Part shown: positions 33,314 through 41,013 of the stretch, piece after piece
Numbering within the stretch: the first letter of the stretch is position 1
How the letters are laid out: each line of letters opens with the position of its first letter
Assembly (NCBI GenBank): GCA_964487295.1
Contig: CAZAQL010000006.1
Coordinates: forward strand, 1 to 42,830
Length of the DNA: 42,830 nt
Direction: 5' to 3'
Source of the DNA: JAPEKQ01 sp964487295
GTDB lineage: Bacteria > Joyebacterota > Joyebacteria > Joyebacterales > Joyebacteraceae
Program-made: the position numbers and the translations under genes
Notes under the pieces: model-generated
Told to the model about the DNA's origin: nothing
The model's database searches: none
What the model saw: the letters and a program-made list of their open reading frames with translations, nothing else

Positions 33314-33946
33314 ATGGAGATCCTCTCGAAGATCGCCGCGCATCTCGAGCAGGGACAGGACGCCGAGGTCCGCATCCTGACGGAGACCGCTCTCTCGGAG
33401 TCCATCGACGCCACCACGATTCTCGAGAGCGGGCTGATCGCCGGGATGCAGGTCGTCGGCGAACGCTTCCGCGAACACGAGATCTTCCTTCCCGACGTCC
33501 TGCTGGCCGCGAAGGCGATGAAGGCCGGTCTTGAGCTTCTCGAGCCGCACCTGGGTGCGGCCGATGTCCCGAGCCAGGGCAAGGTCATCATCGGCACGGT
33601 CAAGGGAGACCTCCACGATATCGGCAAGAACCTCGTCGGGATCATGCTCGCCGGCGCCGGGTTCGACGTCATCGATCTCGGCAAGGACGTCCCCGCCGAG
33701 CGGTTCGTCGAGACCGCCGAGGAATCGGGCGCCAACGTCATCGGACTCTCGGCCCTGCTCACGACGACGATGCCGGGCATGAGACGCGTCGTGGAGCTCG
33801 TGCGCGAGCGCGGCCTTCCGGTGCGGACGGTCATCGGCGGCGCGCCGGTAACGGAAGCGTATGCGCGCGAGATCGGCGCCGATGGCTACAGCTTCGACGC
33901 GGCGAACGCCGTCGAGTGCGTCAAGAGGCTCGTGGAGGAACCGTGA
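33314..33946 (+). CDS. Corrinoid-binding methyl-carrier protein (MtbC/MttC/MtqC-like)
   Basis: Methyl carrier of 210 residues. The N-terminal four-helix cap spans about 1-85 (ETALSESIDATTILESGLIA, VGERFREHEIFLPDVLLAAK). The Rossmann B12 domain follows with the His-on motif DLHDIGKN (D99, H101, G104), GLSALLTTTM and VIGGAPVTEAYAREIGADGY. These are the features of a complete corrinoid protein that shuttles methyl between MttB-type and receiving methyltransferases. The ATG follows AAGGAGA. Its stop overlaps the GTG of the homocysteine methyltransferase gene as GTGA. Confidence 0.95.
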   Translation: MEILSKIAAHLEQGQDAEVRILTETALSESIDATTILESGLIAGMQVVGERFREHEIFLPDVLLAAKAMKAGLELLEPHLGAADVPSQGKVIIGTVKGDLHDIGKNLVGIMLAGAGFDVIDLGKDVPAERFVETAEESGANVIGLSALLTTTMPGMRRVVELVRERGLPVRTVIGGAPVTEAYAREIGADGYSFDAANAVECVKRLVEEP

Positions 33947-34899
33947 GGTCGCTCCTTGCGAGGATCAACGAGGGCCGCGTCGTCACAGCGGACGGCGCAA
34001 CCGGCAGCCTTCTCATCGAGCACGGCCTCGAGCCGGGGGCCGCGCCCGAGTCGCTGAACCTGACGCGTCCGGATGCGCTCAGGGCCGTCACCGCGAGCTA
34101 CATCGAGGCGGGCGCCGAGATCGTCCACACGAACACGTTCGGGGGCTCGCCGCTCAAGCTCGCCGCGCACGGGCTGGACGCGCGGACCGAGGAGATCAAC
34201 CGCGCGGCGGTCCTGGCCGCCCGGGACGCTGTCGAGGCCGTCCTTGGCGATCCGACATCCCCGCCTCGAGCGCCCTCCTGCAAAGGAGAGGGCCGGGGCG
34301 AGGCGACAGCGCAGCGCGAGATCTTCGTCTCCGGCTCGGTCGGCCCTTCGGGATGCATGCTCGCCCCCTACGGCGACACCGAGCCCGAGGCGGCCCTCGA
34401 GAGCTTCGAGCGCCAGATCGCCGCGCTCGTGTCGTCGGGCATCGACGCGCTGACCACCGAGACGATGATCGACCTCGCGGAGGCCAAGCTCGCCGTGCGA
34501 GCCGCGCGGCGAGTCTCAACGACCATCCCGGTGATGGCCACGATGACCTTCGACGTGCTCCCCCGGGGCGCGCACACGATCATGGGCAACGACGTGCCGA
34601 CCTGCGCTCTCGAGCTCATCGACGAGGGCGCGGACGTCGTCGGCTCGAACTGCGGCAACGGCAGCGAGACGATGCTTGCCATCGCCCGCGAATTCCATTC
34701 GGCGACAGGGGCTCCGCTCCTCTTTCAACCCAACGCCGGCCTCCCCCATATCGAGAACGGCCTGACCGTGTTCGACGAGACCCCGGAGCAGATGGCCGCC
34801 CGCGCCCTCGAGTTCGCCGATCTCGGCGCGTCGGTGCTCGGCGGCTGCTGCGGAACCACCCCGGCGCACATCCGCGCGCTCCGCGCCGCGCTGCGATAG
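33943..34899 (+). CDS. Homocysteine S-methyltransferase with a 20-residue insert
   Basis: Methyl acceptor enzyme of 318 residues, equivalent to the first module of MetH (PF02574). It uses a Zn site, here C237 (GSNCGNG), C302 and C303 (GGCCGTTP), and has the expected DGATGSLL start and HTNTFGGSPLKL. The GTG start overlaps the previous stop and has GGAGG. Residues about 103-125 form an insert not seen in relatives, encoded by a palindromic repeat (34272-34293). The gene ends the cluster, so methyl from MttB via the corrinoid protein is expected to reach homocysteine and give methionine. No pterin-binding (folate) domain gene is present. Confidence 0.92.
   Translation: MRSLLARINEGRVVTADGATGSLLIEHGLEPGAAPESLNLTRPDALRAVTASYIEAGAEIVHTNTFGGSPLKLAAHGLDARTEEINRAAVLAARDAVEAVLGDPTSPPRAPSCKGEGRGEATAQREIFVSGSVGPSGCMLAPYGDTEPEAALESFERQIAALVSSGIDALTTETMIDLAEAKLAVRAARRVSTTIPVMATMTFDVLPRGAHTIMGNDVPTCALELIDEGADVVGSNCGNGSETMLAIAREFHSATGAPLLFQPNAGLPHIENGLTVFDETPEQMAARALEFADLGASVLGGCCGTTPAHIRALRAALR
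34253..34320. repeat. Palindromic repeat element inserted in frame in a coding region
   Basis: The stretch includes GCCCTCCT-GCAA-AGGAGAGGGC (34272-34293), arms near complementary with one bulged A, followed by CGGGGCGAGG. This resembles the dispersed CCCTCTCC/GGAGAGGG small repeats common in high-GC genomes. It adds about 20 residues rich in Pro, Ser, Gly and Lys within the homocysteine methyltransferase without breaking frame. Confidence 0.6.
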
Positions 34900-34957
34900 T
34901 CCTCTTTCCGAAACCACGCACGGAGATGCCACAGCGACAGGTGCCGACCACCTGCTC

Positions 34958-34986
34958 GTGACTGCCTGCCGAAGATGTGATATAAT
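34958..34986 (+). promoter_or_regulatory. Promoter of the M1 peptidase gene
   Basis: GTGACT (34958-34963), 17-nt spacer and a perfect TATAAT (34981-34986). The predicted start near 34993 would give a leader of about 90 nt before the ATG at 35083. Confidence 0.7.
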
Positions 34987-35082
34987 GAGGTTCATGCCTT
35001 TCCCTCGCCGTCGCACGCCGCCGTCCCGCGGACGCATCGCATGGTGGCAGCGCGACGCCATCCCCGACCCATGGAGGAGCAC

Positions 35083-37134
35083 ATGCACAGACGTCCCGCA
35101 CGTTCAGTGAGCATCGCGCTCATCGCGCTCATCACGCTCGCGGTCCTGACTGCCACGTCAGCCGCTCGACCGACCTGGCTCGACGGCCGCGAGGCCGGCT
35201 CCGACCCGCGCGCCATCCTGTGGGAGCCCAAGCAGGCAGCGTTCGATCGGCTTCAGGACCAGCTGGCACTCCCGCCGACGGCGACGCGCGCTTCGCAGGA
35301 TGAGTACGACGCCACCTGGTACGACATCGACATCGAGATCGACGAGGGTCCGGAGACCGTCGCCGGAACCGTTCTCATGAGGGCGACGAGTCTGGTCGCC
35401 GGACTCGACGAGGTCATCCTCGACTTCTACGACAACATGACGGTCGACGCCGTCACGTATGATGGAACGGCGGCATCGTACATCCACAACAACGATCTCA
35501 TCGCGGTAACGCTCAGCCCCACCGCGGGTGTCGGACAGGAGTTCGAGATCGCCGTGACGTATCACGGAGCCCCCGTCGACGACGCCCTGAACTTCGACAC
35601 CCACGGCGGCGGCAACCCGATCATCTCGAGCCTCTCCGAGCCCATCGGCGCGAGGCAGTGGTGGCCGTGCAAGGACCGCCCGGACGACAAGGCCGACTCG
35701 GCGCGGATCGCGCTCACCGTCGACAATGCCCTCGTCGCGGTCTCCAACGGCATGCTCGAGTCGGTCATCGACAACGGCTCGACGAAGACCTACACGTGGT
35801 TTGAGCGCTACCCGATCACGACCTATCTCATCTCGGTCGCCATCTCCAACTACTCGAGCTGGACCGACACGTTCACGCACGGCGGCGGGACGATGCCGAT
35901 CGAGAACTACGTCTACCCGGAGCACCTCTCCGACGCGCAGGAGGATCTCAACATCACGGCGCAGGCCATCGGGGTTCTCTCGGACGTCTTCGGGGAGTAT
36001 CCGTTCATCGAGGAGCGCTACGGCCACGCCATCTTCCCGTGGGGCGGCGCGATGGAGCATCAGACCTGTACGAGCTACGGCGAGGTGCTCATCCGGGGCG
36101 ACCACTACTACGACTGGATCCTCGTTCACGAGCTCGGTCACCAGTGGTGGGGAGATTGGGTGACGTGCGCCACCTGGGACGACATCTGGCTCAACGAGGG
36201 GTTCGCGAGCTACTCGGAGGCGCTCTGGTTCGAGGCGGTCGAGGGCATCTCGAGCTACGACGACTACGTCGAGTCGTACGACTACTACGGCTACTTCAAC
36301 GGCCCCATCTACGACCCGGACTCGACGTTCAACCGTACGGTCTACGACAAGGGCGCGCTGGTGCTGCACATGCTCCGTCGCGTTCTCGCGCTCCCGGACG
36401 GGACGCAGTACCACTATCCGATCGAGCCGCTCGAGAACCTGATGGCGGCGTACAGCTCGGTCTTCGCCTACGACTCGGCCACGACCGCTGAGTTCCAGGC
36501 CATCTGCGAGAGCGAGTACGGCGGCGACCTCGACTGGTTCTTCCAGCCCTGGATCTACGGCGAGAAGCGGCCCGACTACGAGTGGTGGTGGATCGCCACG
36601 AACCAGGGGCCGCCGCACAGCGTGATGCTTCACATAGACCAGGTCCAGTCGAACGCCGGCCTCTTCACGATGCCCATCGACATCGAGATCCAGACCACGG
36701 CCGGAGACACGCTCGTCACGGTCTGGAACGACGAATGGAGCCAGGACTTCTTCATCGAGGTCGATGCACAGCCGACGGGCGTGAGCTTCGACCCGAAGAA
36801 CTGGATCCTCAAGTACGCGGCCCAGGTCAGCCCGACGGACGTGGACGAGAGCGCCGCAACAGCGGTCGCTCTCAGCGCGCCCGCGAACCCGGCGGGTCCT
36901 GGAGCGGAGCTGTCGTACGCCGTGCCTGCCGCCGGCCACGTCGAGCTCACGCTGTACGACGCGTCGGGCCGGGTCGTCGCGACGCTCGTCGACGGCACGG
37001 TTCCCCCGGGTTCGCACGCCGCGACCTGGGACGGTCGCACCGACGGCGGAGCCCGAGCGGCCGCGGGCGTCTACTTCGCGAGACTCACAACGACACGGGG
37101 CGATGCGGAGACGAAACTCGTGCTCGTAAGATGA
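35083..37134 (+). CDS. Secreted M1-family metallopeptidase with FlgD-like tail
   Basis: Exported zinc aminopeptidase of 683 residues. Start ATG 35083 behind GGAGGAG; signal peptide 1-28. The N-terminal saddle domain spans about 75-270, and the catalytic domain has H349, E350, H353 (HELGHQWWG) and the third ligand E372 (LNEGFASY). The exopeptidase motif is GGAMEHQ (321-327) instead of the textbook GAMEN, a variant seen in secreted M1 enzymes of the FCB group. The C-terminus (about 600-683) is a FlgD-like Ig domain ending GVYFARLTTTRGDAETKLVL, likely for export or surface attachment. Likely role: digestion of external peptides. It has its own promoter and terminator. Confidence 0.94.
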   Translation: MHRRPARSVSIALIALITLAVLTATSAARPTWLDGREAGSDPRAILWEPKQAAFDRLQDQLALPPTATRASQDEYDATWYDIDIEIDEGPETVAGTVLMRATSLVAGLDEVILDFYDNMTVDAVTYDGTAASYIHNNDLIAVTLSPTAGVGQEFEIAVTYHGAPVDDALNFDTHGGGNPIISSLSEPIGARQWWPCKDRPDDKADSARIALTVDNALVAVSNGMLESVIDNGSTKTYTWFERYPITTYLISVAISNYSSWTDTFTHGGGTMPIENYVYPEHLSDAQEDLNITAQAIGVLSDVFGEYPFIEERYGHAIFPWGGAMEHQTCTSYGEVLIRGDHYYDWILVHELGHQWWGDWVTCATWDDIWLNEGFASYSEALWFEAVEGISSYDDYVESYDYYGYFNGPIYDPDSTFNRTVYDKGALVLHMLRRVLALPDGTQYHYPIEPLENLMAAYSSVFAYDSATTAEFQAICESEYGGDLDWFFQPWIYGEKRPDYEWWWIATNQGPPHSVMLHIDQVQSNAGLFTMPIDIEIQTTAGDTLVTVWNDEWSQDFFIEVDAQPTGVSFDPKNWILKYAAQVSPTDVDESAATAVALSAPANPAGPGAELSYAVPAAGHVELTLYDASGRVVATLVDGTVPPGSHAATWDGRTDGGARAAAGVYFARLTTTRGDAETKLVLVR

Positions 37135-37211
37135 TGCCAGACCGCCCGACGACCTCAGTGGGCGACCGAGCACAGGCGGGTCAGACGCCGGAGTGGAACG
37201 ATGACATGGAG

Positions 37212-37245
37212 AGGGGCCGCCCCGCGAGTGCGGGACGGCCCCTTT
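37212..37245. terminator. Bidirectional terminator of the M1 peptidase and cold-shock gene 2
   Basis: Stem AGGGGCCG/CGGCCCCT (37212-37219 with 37236-37243) plus an inner 5-bp stem CCCGC/GCGGG; on the minus strand the internal mismatch becomes a G-U pair, as in the terminator of cold-shock gene 1. It lies 36 bp from the stop of cold-shock gene 2. The plus-strand side ends in CCCCTTT; the minus side lacks a U-tract. Confidence 0.7.
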
Positions 37246-37278
37246 GGCTCTATCGATCTGCGACCGGGTGGCCGCCTG

Positions 37279-37491
37279 TTATCCGTCGAGCCTGACGACG
37301 TTCTCGGCCGCGGGGCCCTTGGAGCCGTCGACCACGTCGAACTGCACGCGCTCGCCCTCGGCCAGCGACTTGAAGCCGTCACCCTGGATCGCCGAGAAGT
37401 GCACGAAGACATCCTTGGAACCGTCATCGAGCGAGATGAAACCAAAACCCTTCGCATCGTTGAACCACTTCACCGTTCCGGTCGTGCTCAC
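37279..37491 (-). CDS. Cold-shock domain protein 2
   Basis: CspA-family RNA chaperone of 70 residues with RNP1 KGFGFI (14-19) and RNP2 VFVHF (28-32). The start is GTG at 37489-37491 (reading M-STTGTVKWFNDAKGFGFI); upstream is AAAGG at about 10 nt. Compared with cold-shock gene 1, differences lie mainly in the middle loop (one residue shorter) and the C-terminus (KGPAAENVVRLDG versus KGPAAENVVKIEG). Like gene 1 it has a separate promoter, a leader of about 300 nt with the same hairpin at the same position, and a terminator with the same layout. Confidence 0.96.
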   Translation of the reverse strand: MSTTGTVKWFNDAKGFGFISLDDGSKDVFVHFSAIQGDGFKSLAEGERVQFDVVDGSKGPAAENVVRLDG

Positions 37492-37788
37492 GTTCTACTG
37501 CCTTTCTGATCGCGCCGGGAGAGTCGCCCCCTCCCGATCGTCGATCTCACCGGCGCCGGTTCCACCAGTCGGCCGGCTTCGTACCCTACGGGGCCCTATT
37601 GCCCCAACAGTCCGGCGACCCCACCCTTCGCCGGCATGCCCGGGGGCATCCCCCGGAGCATCTCCGGGCCCATCCGTTCCCGGGGGCCTCATGGCGCCCC
37701 GGAAACGAAAACAAGGGACCGGCTTCTGCGCCATGTCCCTCGTAAGAGCCTTCGATGCATCTTCACGCTGACGTGGTCGCCTCTGCTC
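37492..37788 (-). promoter_or_regulatory. Long 5' leader of cold-shock gene 2
   Basis: About 297 nt of non-coding leader between the predicted transcription start (near 37788) and the GTG, the same length as for cold-shock gene 1. It contains the conserved hairpin at 37714-37740, then several GC-rich hairpins (for example CCCGGAG-ATG-CTCCGGG on the minus strand near 37650-37670). The two leaders otherwise have little identical sequence. The gap 37789-37937 holds the promoter and the end of the endonuclease transcript; I see nothing else in it. Confidence 0.7.
37702..37741 (-). promoter_or_regulatory. Conserved leader hairpin followed by a U-rich tract (csp gene 2)
   Basis: Minus strand: outer stem AGGGAC/GTCCCT (37735-37740 with 37714-37719), inner GGC/GCC with hexaloop GCAGAA, then TGTTTTCGTTTC. 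The stem bases are identical to those upstream of cold-shock gene 1, while the loop and flanks differ, which suggests selection on the structure. Confidence 0.75.
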
Positions 37789-37794
37789 GTGGAG

Positions 37795-37823
37795 ATACTA
37801 ACCTCTCGCACCCACCCAGTCAA
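37795..37823 (-). promoter_or_regulatory. Promoter of cold-shock gene 2
   Basis: TTGACT (37818-37823), 17-nt spacer, TAGTAT (37795-37800) on the minus strand. The -10 box is 304 nt from the start codon, exactly as for cold-shock gene 1. Confidence 0.65.
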
Positions 37824-37937
37824 GCGGCTCATGCGAGAATTTCGACCCGCAGTCAGTCGGAGCCGGCTTCCGGCGGCCCGCTCCGTACCTGTCTCAGGAG
37901 ACGCTCCATCCGTCTGTTCAGAGCCGGTGCAACGGCC

Positions 37938-40730
37938 CTATCTGAGAAGCACCATCTTCCGAAGCTCGCGTTCGTCACCGACCTTGAGGCTGTAGAAGTA
38001 GATGCCGGACGCCGCCTCGCGTCCGGCTGCGTCACGGCCATCCCACAGGAGGGCGTGATCGCCGGCGGGGAATGGGCCCGAGGCCAGCGTCGTCACGAGC
38101 CGGCCGCTGACATCGTGTACGAGAAGCTCGACGTCCGAACCAGCCGCAAGTGAGAACGCCACGATCGTCGTCGGGTTGAACGGGTTCGGCGCGTTCTGCT
38201 CGAGTACGAACCGTCGCCCCGCGAGCGCGTCAGTCTCCTCCACGCCGGTCGTCGCGTACATCGCCTCGGCGAACTCCGGGTGGTCGATGAACGGGTTGCG
38301 GTTCCCCTGGAGCGTGTAGACCGTGCCGTTGCGTTCGAGTTCCTTGCGGCTGACGGGGTCTTCCAGATGCCACTCGAGGAGCATGTCGGCGGCCCACGGC
38401 AGGAGCTCCGCGCCGTCGGTCATGTCGCTTCCGGGCCACGCTCCGTCCTCGCCGTAGTATCTCGCGGTCACGTAGAAGTAGCTCCGCGCGAAGTCGCCCT
38501 TGTACGCGTCGATCGGTTCGAACGCGACGCCCGAGTACCCGGGGTAGGTGCAGTTGCCCAGCCTGCTGCCATTCAGCGAGGTCCAGCCCGGCGAGTCGAC
38601 CTCGCCGTACGGGTACGACCCGCGCTGGTTGTTCACGAAATTGTCGGTCGGGTAGACCATGAAGAGGTCGGAGTACATCGGCGAGATCTCGCCGCCGTAC
38701 CAGCTGCTCGGCCACGAGTGCTCGCGGTTGTAACCGGTCCCTTCGACGCCTCCAACGCCGCCCTGATCGACGCCGAACGTGTACTCGTACGGCGGCGTGC
38801 CGCCCGGGACGTCGGAGTACATGTCCCAGACCATGCCGTTCGGCTTGTCGTCGGTCGTGTAGAAGGCGGTCCACGTATTCGTGTAGCCGATGGGCGTGTG
38901 GTCGTCGATGATCAGGTGGAGCGCTGCCCGGAGCGGTTCGCCGATCAGTCCCCACGCGGAATCGTAGTAGCCCACGGGAACCGTGATGTCCACATAGTCG
39001 AACCCATAGCTGACGTTGACCATCGCGTTCTCGTACAGGTCCTCCACGCCGTCGACGACGAGCGTGTAGTCCGTGGGCGACATCGTGGACACCGTGAGTG
39101 TGACCTGGTCGTGGTTCGAGACGTCGCGCACGGCGCCGCTCACGGTCAGCCCGGCGATCGTGTAGTTGGACACGACCTCCGCCGTCGCCTCATCAACGTC
39201 CTCGGTGAAGGTCACGAGCACACTGGTCTCGTCGGTGGCGTAGACCTGGAAGAGCCCCGGCGGGGAGTCGTCACCCGCCCAGACGACGTCGGCCGCGTCG
39301 CGCGGCTCGAGCTTGAACGCCCCGTCACGGTATGCCAGCGGCCCGGTGATGTCGTAGAGCGTGCCGAGCGTCGGCGCGAAGTCGTATCCCAGATCGTCCA
39401 CGGTGCCCGCGCCGCTGCCGTCGTCAACCTCCCACTCCCCGTCACCGAGGGTGGTGTTCGTGCACTCGGCGTCGTCGACCGTCACGAGCACGCCCTCGAA
39501 GTCCTCGAAGGAGAGCGCGGCCGTCGTCACGGACGTCGCGGCAGGCACGACAGCCGCGGGAGATGCGCTCAGGACGTCCGCGCCGACGAGGAATGTGCAG
39601 CCTGCGTTGCCCCCGTCGCTCTCGCTGACCGTCCCGCGAACGGCAACCGTATCACCGACCGAGAACGCGGTCGCGCCACGCGCCCACACGCCGCTCCTCG
39701 CCCCGGTCCCATCCTGGATAGTGAAGTAGCCGCCGTACTGCGCGGTCACGACGCCCGAGGTGATCGCCGCGAACCCGTCATATGGCGACGTGGCGCCGGC
39801 CCCCTGGATCTCGGCGATGGTGAGCGTGTAAGGGAGCGCGTAGCTCTCAACGTCGGAGACGCTCGTCCCCGGGATGTCGTTCGTCGCCTCGACCTTGTAG
39901 TAGACGGTGGTTCCGGCGCTCTGCCCCGGGATCGGGGTGTCGGTATCGTACGTGTCGCCGGAGACGAACGACATGGGGATCTCGTTGTCCAGCGTGAGCG
40001 GATAGTCTCCCCAGAACAGCGAGACGGATGTTATCGCAGTGGTGTCGGTCACGTCGGCCGCGACGTGGACCGTCTCGCCGGGCAGTGGCGCCGCCGGGAC
40101 CGTGACGACGTTGGTGATCGTCGGTCCGGGCGGGGGCGTGACGGTGAGGTGGGTACCGGGCGTCCCGTCTGTAGGATAGCTCGCGGGAGTCGCGGTCCAC
40201 TCGGACTCGACGTACGATGTGTTCGGCGTCACGATGTCCGGATTGCGCGTGTAGTCGTCGTTCTCGAAGTGCGTCCCGGTCACGACGGCGTAGTCAACGA
40301 TGACCGAGCTCGCGTTGAGGAGCTTCGCCCCGTCCCCCACCTTCCCGTTCCAGAGGCTGTTGTTGCTCGACCACGCCTCCTGTGGGAAGTCGACCTGGAA
40401 CACGATGACGGTCGTCGCGTCGCCGCAGACGAGCGCCTCGCCGGGGTCGATGGTCCCGGAGAGCGGCCAGGTGAAGATGTCCCCCGAGTTCCCGACCGCG
40501 ACGAGGCTCCACCCGGTCAGGTCAACTGCAGCGGGCCCCACATTGGCGATCTCGATGAACCGGTCGGTCAGGTAGTTCTGGTGCGGGTCGCACATCTCGG
40601 AGATGAGCACGGCGGTCTGGGCGTGCGCGGACGCCGCGGCGCCGAAGAGAAGGATGGTCGCTGCGAGCGCCATGGCCGCTCGCGCCGCGCGCCGGCGGCC
40701 GGACCGGCGGATTGGAGTCCCTGTCGTCAT
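37938..40730 (-). CDS. Secreted endonuclease I (EndA-type) with lamin-tail domain and FlgD-like tail
   Basis: Large exported nuclease of 930 residues; start ATG 40728-40730 behind GGAAGGGAG. Signal peptide (about 1-37); lamin-tail domain at about 40-180 (LISEMCDP, FIEIANVGPAAVDLTGWSLV); Ig-like and OB-fold-like domains to about 570 (ITSGVVTAQYGGYFTIQDGT is typical of nuclease-associated OB folds). The endonuclease I domain (about 610-820) has the active-site block REHSWPSSW near 670 and QGNRNPFIDHPEFAEAMY near 810. A FlgD-like tail ends GIYFYSLKVGDERELRKMVL. It degrades DNA outside the cell, probably for phosphate or nucleotide supply. Single-gene transcript with its own promoter. Confidence 0.92.
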   Translation of the reverse strand: MTTGTPIRRSGRRRAARAAMALAATILLFGAAASAHAQTAVLISEMCDPHQNYLTDRFIEIANVGPAAVDLTGWSLVAVGNSGDIFTWPLSGTIDPGEALVCGDATTVIVFQVDFPQEAWSSNNSLWNGKVGDGAKLLNASSVIVDYAVVTGTHFENDDYTRNPDIVTPNTSYVESEWTATPASYPTDGTPGTHLTVTPPPGPTITNVVTVPAAPLPGETVHVAADVTDTTAITSVSLFWGDYPLTLDNEIPMSFVSGDTYDTDTPIPGQSAGTTVYYKVEATNDIPGTSVSDVESYALPYTLTIAEIQGAGATSPYDGFAAITSGVVTAQYGGYFTIQDGTGARSGVWARGATAFSVGDTVAVRGTVSESDGGNAGCTFLVGADVLSASPAAVVPAATSVTTAALSFEDFEGVLVTVDDAECTNTTLGDGEWEVDDGSGAGTVDDLGYDFAPTLGTLYDITGPLAYRDGAFKLEPRDAADVVWAGDDSPPGLFQVYATDETSVLVTFTEDVDEATAEVVSNYTIAGLTVSGAVRDVSNHDQVTLTVSTMSPTDYTLVVDGVEDLYENAMVNVSYGFDYVDITVPVGYYDSAWGLIGEPLRAALHLIIDDHTPIGYTNTWTAFYTTDDKPNGMVWDMYSDVPGGTPPYEYTFGVDQGGVGGVEGTGYNREHSWPSSWYGGEISPMYSDLFMVYPTDNFVNNQRGSYPYGEVDSPGWTSLNGSRLGNCTYPGYSGVAFEPIDAYKGDFARSYFYVTARYYGEDGAWPGSDMTDGAELLPWAADMLLEWHLEDPVSRKELERNGTVYTLQGNRNPFIDHPEFAEAMYATTGVEETDALAGRRFVLEQNAPNPFNPTTIVAFSLAAGSDVELLVHDVSGRLVTTLASGPFPAGDHALLWDGRDAAGREAASGIYFYSLKVGDERELRKMVLLR

Positions 40731-40828
40731 CGTCCACTCCCTTCCAGCTCGTGCTCTGATATGCGCATCCCCGTGCGCCACGACATCACGCCGGGGCCTC
40801 GCTCGGAGGCTACAGTCGTTCATCTTCT

Positions 40829-40858
40829 ATTATACCACAGAATTCGCCGTTTCGTCAG
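40829..40858 (-). promoter_or_regulatory. Promoter of the endonuclease I gene
   Basis: CTGACG (40853-40858), 18-nt spacer and a perfect TATAAT (40829-40834) on the minus strand, about 100 nt upstream of the ATG. Confidence 0.6.
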
Positions 40859-40911
40859 GGCGACGCCGGACCGTGAGCCGTGGACGCCTCAAGCGCTGCA
40901 CGGGGACACGC

Positions 40912-40940
40912 TTGGCTCGTGGGCGACCGTCCTGTAAACT
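40912..40940 (+). promoter_or_regulatory. Promoter of the LamG lipoprotein gene
   Basis: TTGGCT (40912-40917), 17-nt spacer, TAAACT (40935-40940), about 73 nt upstream of the ATG at 41014. Confidence 0.55.
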
Positions 40941-41013
40941 CTGCTGGACAGAGAAGACATGGAGGGAAGTCTCCGTCGGGCTGCGGCCCGGCGGCGAAAC
41001 GAGAGGAGCGACC

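Noticed and set aside
35158..37173. Open frame of 671 codons on the minus strand opposite the M1 peptidase
   Set aside because: High-GC antisense shadow: Arg/Val/Asp-rich composition without any domain, while the plus-strand frame has a full HExxH peptidase with signal peptide.
37801..37937. Small gene upstream of cold-shock gene 2
   Set aside because: Short open frames here lack a ribosome site and any similarity; the region holds the csp promoter and the end of the endonuclease transcript.
38280..40937. Open frame of 885 codons on the plus strand opposite endonuclease I
   Set aside because: Antisense shadow of a long GC-rich gene; no motif, no ribosome site, composition biased to Arg, Val, Asp and Gly.
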